Assembly: GCF_008801915.1 (NCBI RefSeq)
Contig: NZ_VZOV01000005.1
Coordinates: forward strand, 186,001 to 250,000
Direction of reading: 5' to 3'
Origin: Cupriavidus gilardii
Lineage (GTDB): Bacteria; Pseudomonadota; Gammaproteobacteria; Burkholderiales; Burkholderiaceae
Length of the DNA stretch: 64,000 bases
Shown: positions 54,478-62,210 of the stretch, piece by piece
Layout: the number at the start of each line of letters is the position of its first letter
How positions within the stretch are numbered: position 1 is the first letter of the stretch
The notes under the pieces: model-generated
What the model saw: only the letters and a program-made list of their open reading frames with translations
Told to the model about the DNA's origin: nothing
Databases searched by the model: none
Position numbers and translations under genes: made by a program

Positions 54478-54755
54478 GCGTCGTGCCCTGGCGGACTGCG
54501 TCAATCGAGGACCGCCCGATCAGGCCGGGCGAGCAGGCGGTCCGTGCGATCCGGGTGGGGCAGTGCCGCGTGTTGCCGCGCGGCACCCCCGATGCCTCAC
54601 ACGATGGAAGGACAGGGACGTCTTATCTGAGGCGACAGCAACGATGGACGCAAATGAATTCTGTGCAGGTCTGGTTCTCGCGCGGTTTTATTCGTATCAA
54701 CGCTGAAACAGTGCGAGGGCGCGGGGGTTTTTACGCCGTAGCGATCGAGACCTCG

Positions 54756-55043
54756 TTACCGGCGAGCCGCGTGCCGCCGCTCCCGCCAGATCAACACGCC
54801 ATGGACGAGTCCCGCGGCAACGCTGGTCTGCCCGCTGTAATGGACCAGGCCGAGCGCCCAGCCGCGGTGTGCAACCAGCAACCACAACGCGAGCAGCAGG
54901 CCCAGCCAGCCGGCCGCGCGCAGCAGCCGAGTGCGCAAGGGTGGCAGCAAAGCGGCAAAGATCGCTTGCTGATGGCGCTCCATCGCCAGCGCCAGCGCGC
55001 CGAAGGCAACGATGCATGACAAGAAGGCAAGCAGGTCCATCAT
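54756..55043 (-). CDS. DUF3325-family small membrane protein
   Basis: The 95-residue protein has three hydrophobic helices (LLAFLSCIVAFGALALAME, LLRAAGWLGLLLALWLLVAH and GQTSVAAGLVHGVLIW). It fits DUF3325 proteins, which usually close PepSY/iron-acquisition operons. Its start overlaps the stop of the PepSY gene by four bases. It ends the iron operon; no strong terminator follows. Confidence 0.88.
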   Translation of the reverse strand: MMDLLAFLSCIVAFGALALAMERHQQAIFAALLPPLRTRLLRAAGWLGLLLALWLLVAHRGWALGLVHYSGQTSVAAGLVHGVLIWRERRHAARR

Positions 55044-56701
55044 GCTCCGTCCTCCGACAGCGTGGCGGTGGCCGTGGTGGTGACGGACCTCGCGCGCGTC
55101 CTTGGGGCGGGCCTGCTCTTCGGCCGATGACGCGCGGTCCGCACCGCCAGCATCGCGTGCAGTGCGGCGAAGGCCCAGATCATCAGATCGAAGCCGGCAA
55201 ATACCCAGTCGCCGTCGGCCAGGCTGCGCCACAGCCCCCGGTCAGTGGTCAGCGCGTTGAGCACGGGCAGCAGCGCGAGCAGCAGGGCGCCCAGCCACAG
55301 CAGTTCGATCCAGGCCTTCCTTGCCGGACGCAGCAGCGCGTACAGCAGCGTCGCCGCCCACGCGATGAAGAACAGGTGGATCTCCCATGCGGCGCGGGCG
55401 GCCAGTTCGGCGGGCAGCAGGCGATTGCCCCACAGCATCGCCGTCATCGCGATCGACAGGCCGGCGATCGCCGCGATATTGAGCCGCTCGACCAGCCAGA
55501 AGCCGAAATACGGCCGCTCGGGATTCGGCAGCTTCTGGCGACGCTTGACGGTCCACATCACCAGACCGGTGCCGACCATCGCCGTGCCGGCCAGGCTGAC
55601 GATGAAGTACAGCCAGCGCAATTGCAGATCGCTGAATCGCCCCAGGTGCAGCGCATACATGACGCCGCGCACCTCGGCCGCCGGGCCGACGCGGTCGCGC
55701 GCCTCGAGCAGCTTGCCGGTGGTGCCGTTGAACACCAGGTACTGCGGGCTCATCGACACGCGCGCGGCCTCGCCGCGCAACACGGTGACGCGGGCCGAGG
55801 CATCGCCGGCATGGGCGATCGTTACGCGGCTGATGTTGTGCTGGCCCCAGCGCGCTTGCGCCTCGCGCACCATGTCGTCGATCGGGGCGAGCTGGGCCGG
55901 CACGCCGCTGGGCTTGACGGGCGGCGGGGAGGCATTCATTTGCGCGGTCAGCTGCTGCCGCTCGGCTGGCGTCTTGAATGCCGCCTGCTGGCCCCATGGC
56001 ATATACATCGCCATCAGCGTCACGAGGCCGGTATAGGTGATCATCAGGTGGAAGGGCAGGCCGAACACCGACAGTGCGTTATGCGCATCGAGCCAGGAGC
56101 GCTGGCCCTTGCCCCAGCGGAAGGTGAAGAAGTCGACGAAGATCTTCTTGTGGGTGATCACGCCGCTGACGATGGCCACCAGCATGAACATCGCGCAGAA
56201 GCCGGCGAGCCAGCGTCCCCACAGCACCGGCATGTAGTGGAACTGGAAGTGGAAGCGATAGAAGAACTCGCCGCCGTTGGTATCGCGCGCCGCGACCTTC
56301 TCGCCCGTGGCGGGATCGAAGGTGCCGCTGTCGAAGGCGCGCTTGCCGGCCGGCGCGCCCGGCGTGCGCCAGAACGCGCTGACGACGTTGTGCCGGTCCG
56401 TCGGCATTTCCATGCCCCACAGCGGGCTGCCGGCGGCCACGGTCCCCAGCGTATTGGCCACGCGCTGGGCCACCACCGCGGGATCGGGCACCTCGAGCTG
56501 ATGGGCCAGTTCCGGCCGCATCCACTGTGAGATCTCGTCCTTGAAATAGCTGACGGTGCCGGTCAGGAACATCGCGTACAGAATCCAACCGACCAGCAGT
56601 CCGGCCCAGGTATGCAGGTCGGACATGGTCTGGCGGATGCCGCGGCCCTTGGCGGCGATGGCGCTGTCGTTGGTGTTGCAGGTCTTCGCGTTGGACTTCA
56701 C
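55040..56701 (-). CDS. PepSY-domain membrane protein (iron-uptake associated, possible ferric-siderophore reductase)
   Basis: The 553-residue protein starts at GTG 56701 (KSNAKTCNTND, GGGAG upstream). It has the PepSY-TM layout: LHTWAGLLVGWILYAMFLTG (helix 1 with conserved His), a large periplasmic PepSY domain, FHYMPVLWGRWLAGFCAMFMLV, SWLDAHNALSVFGLPFHLMITY with haem-type His residues, then four C-terminal helices. Members of this group sit in TonB-receptor operons and are thought to reduce or release ferric siderophores at the inner membrane. It is coupled to DUF3649 upstream and DUF3325 downstream by short overlaps. Confidence 0.9.
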   Translation of the reverse strand: MKSNAKTCNTNDSAIAAKGRGIRQTMSDLHTWAGLLVGWILYAMFLTGTVSYFKDEISQWMRPELAHQLEVPDPAVVAQRVANTLGTVAAGSPLWGMEMPTDRHNVVSAFWRTPGAPAGKRAFDSGTFDPATGEKVAARDTNGGEFFYRFHFQFHYMPVLWGRWLAGFCAMFMLVAIVSGVITHKKIFVDFFTFRWGKGQRSWLDAHNALSVFGLPFHLMITYTGLVTLMAMYMPWGQQAAFKTPAERQQLTAQMNASPPPVKPSGVPAQLAPIDDMVREAQARWGQHNISRVTIAHAGDASARVTVLRGEAARVSMSPQYLVFNGTTGKLLEARDRVGPAAEVRGVMYALHLGRFSDLQLRWLYFIVSLAGTAMVGTGLVMWTVKRRQKLPNPERPYFGFWLVERLNIAAIAGLSIAMTAMLWGNRLLPAELAARAAWEIHLFFIAWAATLLYALLRPARKAWIELLWLGALLLALLPVLNALTTDRGLWRSLADGDWVFAGFDLMIWAFAALHAMLAVRTARHRPKSRPAPRTRARSVTTTATATLSEDGA

Positions 56702-56997
56702 GATGCACTCCCTACGGCGCCGGCATACCAGGCGGCCAGCAGCAACGGGGCGGCCGCAACCAGCAGCCCGGCCCACGCACGCCGTGCGCTGCGTACCGCG
56801 AAGACCCAGATCACGGCGCCCGCATAGATGGCGAAACTGGCGAGCATGCCGGTCAGCACGGCCTGCGGCTTGCTGATCGGCAGCGCCAGCGCGGCGACGC
56901 TGGCCAGCGCCGCCAGCGCATAGCCGCCCAGCACGGCGGCGACGATGCGCGAAACGAGCGAGCCGATCTTCAGGGCTCGGGGCACGGCGGCTGGCAT
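56698..56997 (-). CDS. DUF3649-family membrane protein
   Basis: The 99-residue product has about three hydrophobic helices (VLGGYALAALASVAALALP, AVLTGMLASFAIYAGAVIWV and AGLLVAAAPLLLAAWY). DUF3649 proteins usually sit next to PepSY and DUF3325 genes, as here. The start directly abuts the stop of the DUF4198 gene, and its stop overlaps the GTG of the PepSY gene. Confidence 0.88.
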   Translation of the reverse strand: MPAAVPRALKIGSLVSRIVAAVLGGYALAALASVAALALPISKPQAVLTGMLASFAIYAGAVIWVFAVRSARRAWAGLLVAAAPLLLAAWYAGAVGSAS

Positions 56998-57732
56998 TTA
57001 GTGGCTGGCCTTCTTGGTCGGTGCGGGAATGGCCGGCACGGCGGGCAGGCCGTCGGGTTTGACGTAGGTCAGCGTGCTGACATAGTCGACGCGATGGTAT
57101 CGCTCAGGGCCGCCGTGGCCCTGGCGCTCGCCCGGGGTTTCGTCCTGGTGGCTGACCTCGGCGACGTAGACGCCTTGCCACGGCATGTCGAAGGCGACCT
57201 TGCCCTGCTCGTCGGTCTGCTTCTCCTTGGCCCAGCCGGACTGCGTGACCAGCGCGACTTTGGCCTTGGGCAGCGGCTTGCCGCGGAAGAAGACCTGCAG
57301 CTCGCCAGCCTTGCCGGCCGGCACCACGTCCAGCACCAGCTTCGGCGCCTGCGGCGCCAGCTCGGTCACCAGCCGCGCGGCGGGGAAATACCAGCCGGTC
57401 AGCTGCTGATCGCCGCGCTTGAACGGGTACAGCGGGTAGTGGGGCGCCTGGGCGACGATCGCGTCGCCGGCCTTGGCCCGGAAGGGCAGGGCATAGCCGT
57501 CGCCGGTCTTGACGCCGTCGGCGGCCCGCTCTTCCCTGGAGGACAGCAGCGCGGCGCTCGGCACGCCAAGCTTGTCGAGCGTGCCGGGCGAGACCTCGCG
57601 CAGGTTCTCGGCGAATTCGCCGAAGCGCACGCTGGCGTTCTGGCCCGGCGCCTGCTCGATCCAGATCTGGTGAGAATGCGCCGCGGTGGCGAAGGCCATC
57701 AGCGCGACGGCGAGCGTGGTGGAAGCGTTCAT
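56998..57732 (-). CDS. exported DUF4198-family protein
   Basis: The 244-residue protein has a signal peptide (ASTTLAVALMAFATAAHS) and a mature start HQIWIEQAPGQ with the His exposed. The DUF4198 pattern is clear: NASVRFGEFAENLREVSPG, PHYPLYPFKRGD, GWYFPAARLV, then a carboxypeptidase-regulatory-like fold (GKPLPKAKVALVTQSGWAKE, TDEQGKVAFDMPWQGVYVAEV). Such proteins are tied to metal uptake loci, usually nickel or iron. It lies 21 bases after the TonB receptor gene in the same operon. Confidence 0.9.
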   Translation of the reverse strand: MNASTTLAVALMAFATAAHSHQIWIEQAPGQNASVRFGEFAENLREVSPGTLDKLGVPSAALLSSREERAADGVKTGDGYALPFRAKAGDAIVAQAPHYPLYPFKRGDQQLTGWYFPAARLVTELAPQAPKLVLDVVPAGKAGELQVFFRGKPLPKAKVALVTQSGWAKEKQTDEQGKVAFDMPWQGVYVAEVSHQDETPGERQGHGGPERYHRVDYVSTLTYVKPDGLPAVPAIPAPTKKASH

Positions 57733-57753
57733 GGAATAGCCCTTGGATAGCCG

Positions 57754-60213
57754 TTAGAAGTCGAATTGCGCCGACAGCATCAGCGTGCGCGGAGCGGCCG
57801 CGGTGACATAGGTCCCGCTGGCCAGCCAGTAGTTGTCGTTGAACAGGTTCAGCACATTGGCGCGCAACACGACCGGCGTGCTGCCGATCCGGGTCCGGTA
57901 GCGTGCGCCGATATCGTAGCGGGTATAGCTGGGCAGGCTCAGCGTATTGGCCGCGTTGAAATACATCGACGAGGTATGGAGCACGCGGCCGGACAGGCTC
58001 AGGCCCTGCACCCACGGCGTATCCCAGTCGACGCCCAGGTTGAAGGTTCGCTTGGGCACGTTGTTGGCGTCCTTGCCGTCGTTGACGCCGCCGGCGGTAC
58101 GGGTCAGCTTGGCATCGAAGAACGTCGCGCTGGCCATCAGCCGCAGGCCGCGCATCACCTCGCCGTAGGCCGACAGTTCCAGGCCGCGGTTGCGCTGCTC
58201 GCCGTCGAAGCTGTAGATGTTGGTGGCGGGGTCGGTGACGGCGCTGGGGCGTTCGATCTGGAACACCGAGACGGTGGTGGTGACGCGGCGGCTCCAGTCG
58301 ACCTTGACCCCCGCCTCGTACTGCCTGGACTTGTACGGCGCGAAGACCTCGCCCGCGTTCTCGGTGCCGGCCGGTGCGACGCCGCCGCGCGTCAGACCCG
58401 CGGTGTAGTTGCCGTAGACCGACACATTGGAGAGCGGCTTGATCACGATGCCGGCGAGCGGCGAGACCGCGCTGTCGTCGTACTTGCCGGACTGCACGCC
58501 AGCCGTGAAATTTTCCAGCGCCACGCGCTGGTGGCGCAGGCCGCCGGTGATCAGCACGCGATCGTCGGCGAAGGACAGCGTATCGGTCAGCGAGAAGCTG
58601 GTCAGTTCGGTTTCGGAGGCGCGCTGCGGTTCGTCACGGGTGCCGCGCACCGGCGGAATCGGCACGGGGTGGTAGATGCTGGACGGCACGCCGTCGCTGA
58701 GCGGATTCGCCCGATAGAAGTTGCCGGCCTCCTGATCGAGCCGCGTCGCGCTGAACGTCACGGTATGGCCGACGTTCCAGGTTGCAAAGCTTGCGCGCGC
58801 GCCGACCTCGGCCGTGCGCGTCTTGCTGTACGCGTCGTACCAGGCGTTGTTGACGGTGAAATTGCCCAGGGCATCGACTCGTCCCGACGGGAAGTCCTGA
58901 TACGTCGATCCCTCGTGATAGCCGGCCGCGCCCCATACCATCAGGTTAGGCGCGAGGTCGTATTCGACCCGGCTCATCACGGCCGTGTCGTGCAGGTTCA
59001 GCTTGGTGCCGGGGTAGAAATTCCGGTGACCGGACGGCGCGTCCGGGATCGACGTGACGCCGGCCAGGAAGCCGATCTGCGGCCGGAAATTGTCGATGCC
59101 CTCGTGCTGGCTGTAGGCATCGAGCGACCAGCGCAGCTTGCGGCCGCGATAGTCGAGGCCGATCGCGCCGACCGTCTGTTCGGCGCGGCCATCGTCCAGC
59201 GTCGTCTTGCCGTTCTGGTAGCCGCCGTTGAAGCGCACGCCCCATTCCTTGTTGTCGCCGAAGCGGCGGCCGATGTCCGCCTGCACGCCGAGCTGCGACT
59301 TGCTCTGGAAGGTGCCGGTCAGGCGGGTCAGCGGCTCGTCGCCGGCACGCTTGGTGACTACATTGATCGCGCCGCCGATGCTGCCGTTCGGGCCGATGCC
59401 GTACATCAGCGTGCCCGGGCCCTTGAGCACCTCGACGCGCTCCATCATCAGCGCCGGCATCCGGCTCGCGGAGGCCATGCCGTACAGGCTGTTCAAGCCG
59501 ACGTCGCCGCTTGATACGGTGTAGCCGCGGATCTGGAAGTCCTCGCCGAAGCCGCCGCTCGATGTCAGCGTGCGCACCGAAGCCTCGCCGACGACCACGT
59601 CGGCCAGCGTGCGGGCCTGGGTGTCCTGCAGCATCTCGGCGGTGTAGTTGGTGGTGCTGAACGGCACGTCCATCACGTCGGCCGTGCCCAGCACGCCCAG
59701 GCCGCCGCCGCGCGCGACCTGGCCGCCGGCATAGGGCGCCGGCAGCGCGCCGTCGCTGGCCGATGCGACCACGGTCGCTGTGGGCAGCATCGCGACGCCA
59801 TCGCCGGTATCCGCGGACCGCGGCGCGGCATTGACGACGTAGGTGCCGTTCGCCTGCTCGACGGCCACCAGCCCGGAGTTGGCCAGCAGCGTGTCCAGGC
59901 CGCGGCGCACCGTGTAGTTGCCCTGCAGGCCGGCGCTGCTGCGGCCGGCAGTCAGTTCGGGCTTGAACGACAGCATGATGCCGGCCTCGCGGCCGAAGCG
60001 GCTGAGCGCGTATTCGAGCGTGCCGGCCGGGATGTCATAGCTGCGGCTTGCGGAGGCAGGCTGCGCATGGGCGATGGCCGGCACGGACAGCGCCGGCAGG
60101 ACCATGGCGGCGCCGCAGGCGATCTGCCGCGCCGCGCGGGCCAGCAACTTGCGCCGGAATCGGTGAGTGGGCTGGCGCGTCGGCGCCGTGACGTGGACCC
60201 GGAGGGAAGCCAT
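57754..60213 (-). CDS. TonB-dependent siderophore receptor with STN domain (FpvA/FhuE-like)
   Basis: The 819-residue outer-membrane protein has a signal peptide (core AMVLPALSVPAIAHA, cleavage near residue 50). An STN domain follows at ~55-130 (YDIPAGTLEYALSRFGREAG, YTVRRGLDTLLANSGL), then a plug with DFQIRGYTVSSG, MERVEVLKGPGTLMYG and GSIGGAINVVTKR, and a 22-strand barrel ending in AQFDF with terminal Phe. The STN domain implies cell-surface signalling to the FecR-type regulator upstream. The siderophore is unknown, but the plug fits hydroxamate or mixed types. Confidence 0.94.
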   Translation of the reverse strand: MASLRVHVTAPTRQPTHRFRRKLLARAARQIACGAAMVLPALSVPAIAHAQPASASRSYDIPAGTLEYALSRFGREAGIMLSFKPELTAGRSSAGLQGNYTVRRGLDTLLANSGLVAVEQANGTYVVNAAPRSADTGDGVAMLPTATVVASASDGALPAPYAGGQVARGGGLGVLGTADVMDVPFSTTNYTAEMLQDTQARTLADVVVGEASVRTLTSSGGFGEDFQIRGYTVSSGDVGLNSLYGMASASRMPALMMERVEVLKGPGTLMYGIGPNGSIGGAINVVTKRAGDEPLTRLTGTFQSKSQLGVQADIGRRFGDNKEWGVRFNGGYQNGKTTLDDGRAEQTVGAIGLDYRGRKLRWSLDAYSQHEGIDNFRPQIGFLAGVTSIPDAPSGHRNFYPGTKLNLHDTAVMSRVEYDLAPNLMVWGAAGYHEGSTYQDFPSGRVDALGNFTVNNAWYDAYSKTRTAEVGARASFATWNVGHTVTFSATRLDQEAGNFYRANPLSDGVPSSIYHPVPIPPVRGTRDEPQRASETELTSFSLTDTLSFADDRVLITGGLRHQRVALENFTAGVQSGKYDDSAVSPLAGIVIKPLSNVSVYGNYTAGLTRGGVAPAGTENAGEVFAPYKSRQYEAGVKVDWSRRVTTTVSVFQIERPSAVTDPATNIYSFDGEQRNRGLELSAYGEVMRGLRLMASATFFDAKLTRTAGGVNDGKDANNVPKRTFNLGVDWDTPWVQGLSLSGRVLHTSSMYFNAANTLSLPSYTRYDIGARYRTRIGSTPVVLRANVLNLFNDNYWLASGTYVTAAAPRTLMLSAQFDF

Positions 60214-60319
60214 GATCTGACCTTTCTGAAGGAGGAGAAGTTGGAGTGCTCACCTCCATGACCCGCGAAAAACCAAAACGGATCAGCTCGCGGCAAATTT
60301 TTTTTCGGATCGTCGTGGA

Positions 60320-61435
60320 CTACCCCCTTGCGGCCGGGCCCCGCGTCAGCCGGATCTCTCGTCGCCCCCACAGCCTCGTCACCACTTCGGTGCGGACCTC
60401 CAGCGTCGTGCCCAGCGCGCTCAATACCTTGCCGATGTCGTCGAGCGGGAACGAGCCGGACACGCGCAGGCCCGCCAGCGCCGGGTCGCAGGACAACGCG
60501 TCGTGGCTGTAGCGGCCCAGTTCCACAAGGAAATCGTCCAGCCGCATGCTGCGGGCGACGATGAAGCCTTCGGCCCAGGTCGCGCCGTCGCTTTCGGCCG
60601 GGCCAGGGGACGTGATGCTGTCCGCCGTATAGCTGGCGCGATAGCCGGCCGGCAGCACGATCGAGCGGCCATCGTTGCCGTTGCCATTGGGGCGGATTTC
60701 GACCTTGCCCTCGAACACGCTGACGTCGGTATCGTCGCCGCGCTGGCGCACGACGTAGCGCGTGCCGAGCGCCTGCGCCGTGCCCTGCGCCGTTTCGACG
60801 AGGAAGGGCCGGGATGGCGATGCATCGTCCTTCGCGGTGGCGATCAGGATTTCGCCGGCCAGCAGCCTGACGCGCCGCTGCGCGGCGTCGAACTCGATGT
60901 TGATCGCGCTGGCGGTGTTCAACCACAGCTGCGTGCCGTCCGCCAGCACCAGCGAACGGCGCTCGCCGACCGCGGTGCGATGGTCCGCCGCCCATTGGCG
61001 CCACGGCGTATGGTCGCGCGCGCTCCAGGCGAGGCCCCCAGCGAACAGCGAGACCGCCAGCACCTTGACCGCGCGCCGGCGCTTTGGCGAACGCGGCGGG
61101 GCGAGCGCGGCCCGCGCGATATCGGCGGTCACCGGCGAGGATAGCGGCCGCAGCCGGTCCTTGACCGACTCGATCCGCTGCCAGGCCCGCTCGTGATCGG
61201 GATGCGCGGCGCGCCAGCGCTGCCATGCCTCGACGACCTCGGGCGCCACGTCCTCGCCCTGCAGTTCGAGCAGCCATTCCAGCGCGCGCTCGGCCACGTC
61301 GGCCGGAACGTTGGCGGCGTCGGCGGTGGTCTGGTACCAGGTCGAAGCCAAGGCGGCGATATCCGGGTTGATGCGGTCGTTATCCGACGAACGACAGGTC
61401 CGCGAAGAAGCATCGCTGCAGCGCCTTGACGACAT
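60320..61435 (-). CDS. FecR-family anti-sigma/sigma regulator
   Basis: The ~371-residue protein has a cytoplasmic N-terminal domain (ALEWLLELQGEDVAPEVVEAWQRWRA), a membrane helix near residues 120-137 (AVKVLAVSLFAGGLAWS) and a FecR periplasmic domain (ERRSLVLADGTQLWLNTASA, VRLLAGEILIAT, AQALGTRYVVR) with a secretin/TonB-short-like C-terminal part. The only ATG available is 61435, which overlaps the sigma gene by 56 bases; the true start may lie nearer the conserved NPDIAALA. It should pass the signal from the STN receptor to the sigma factor. Confidence 0.88.
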   Translation of the reverse strand: MSSRRCSDASSRTCRSSDNDRINPDIAALASTWYQTTADAANVPADVAERALEWLLELQGEDVAPEVVEAWQRWRAAHPDHERAWQRIESVKDRLRPLSSPVTADIARAALAPPRSPKRRRAVKVLAVSLFAGGLAWSARDHTPWRQWAADHRTAVGERRSLVLADGTQLWLNTASAINIEFDAAQRRVRLLAGEILIATAKDDASPSRPFLVETAQGTAQALGTRYVVRQRGDDTDVSVFEGKVEIRPNGNGNDGRSIVLPAGYRASYTADSITSPGPAESDGATWAEGFIVARSMRLDDFLVELGRYSHDALSCDPALAGLRVSGSFPLDDIGKVLSALGTTLEVRTEVVTRLWGRREIRLTRGPAARG

Positions 61436-61901
61436 AGCGCTTGACCGTCGGGACCGAGATGCCCAGCGCCTGCGCGACCTGGGCGTGCGTCTGCCCGTCG
61501 AGCTGGGACAGCAGGAAGGCCTCCTTGACGATCGTCGGCAAGCCGTCGAGCAGGCAATCGAGCTCGAGCAAGGTCTCGAGCAGGATCGCTCGTTCCTCCG
61601 GCGACAGTTCGACGCGGCTTGGCGCCTGCGCCAGGGCCTCGAGATAGGCGCGTTCGAGTTTTTCGCGGCGCCAGTGGTTGGACACCAGGCGCTGCGCGAC
61701 CGTGGTCAGGTAGGCGCGGGGCTCGTCGAGCCGGCTCGGTACCCGATCGCTGTTCAGCAGCCGCACGAAGGTGTCGTGCGCCAGGTCGCCGGCCTGCTCG
61801 GCGCTGCCCAGGCGCCGGTGCAGCCAGCCCTTGAGCCATAGATGGTGGTCGCAATACAGCGACTCGATGCTCGTGGGTGGCAGGCAGACCGGCGTAGGCA
61901 T
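61380..61901 (-). CDS. ECF sigma factor, FecI-like
   Basis: The ~173-residue product starts MPTPVCLPPTSIESLYCDHH. Region 2 is present (DHHLWLKGWLHRRLGSAEQA, DLAHDTFVRLL) as is region 4 (LDGLPTIVKEAFLLSQLDGQ, THAQVAQALGISVPTVKRYV). The fec-type pattern and the downstream FecR and TonB receptor genes mark it as an iron-responsive sigma that transcribes the receptor operon. The longer frame to 62009 would run across the Fur box, so the start at 61901 is better. Confidence 0.92.
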   Translation of the reverse strand: MPTPVCLPPTSIESLYCDHHLWLKGWLHRRLGSAEQAGDLAHDTFVRLLNSDRVPSRLDEPRAYLTTVAQRLVSNHWRREKLERAYLEALAQAPSRVELSPEERAILLETLLELDCLLDGLPTIVKEAFLLSQLDGQTHAQVAQALGISVPTVKRYVVKALQRCFFADLSFVG

Positions 61902-62210
61902 GTTGCAGCAGGAGATTCCGCTCGACCGCCGCTCCGGCGGGGCGGAGGCGGACACGGCAGAGCGGAAGGCGGAATGGCAAGGAAAGGTGACGAAAACAGA
62001 ATGATGCAAATAGTAATCATTATTAAAAACAGAGTTAAACGAAATCTGTCAAGGCGCGATGGGTCTGGGGCGCGAGGCGTGTGGCGCGCGGACGAGGCAG
62101 GGCAGGGAGCCGGATCGCGCACCGTCCGCCGGCTGCCACATTTCTGCCATGCCGCCGCCATAGTTGGCCGCGACAATCTTCGGCTTCTCACCCAGCGAAG
62201 GAGCAGACCC
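61902..62210. other. divergent intergenic region (309 bp) with Fur box
   Basis: Separates the sigma gene and the cpdB-like gene. It holds the AT-rich Fur-box area around 62000-62040 and the AAGGAG site of the nucleotidase gene at 62197-62202. Nothing else was recognised. Confidence 0.65.
62006..62024 (-). promoter_or_regulatory. putative Fur box upstream of the sigma gene
   Basis: The 19 bases GCAAATAGTAATCATTATT match 12-14 positions of the Fur consensus GATAATGATAATCATTATC and lie in the AT-rich part of the divergent region, 105 bases before the sigma start. This fits iron repression of the fecIR-receptor locus, as is typical for FecI-type sigma genes. Confidence 0.65.

Noticed and set aside
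52207..54630. 807-codon plus-strand frame opposite the DUF6603 gene
   Set aside because: The minus frame has recognisable DUF6603 motifs; this frame has only Arg/His/Gln-rich sequence.
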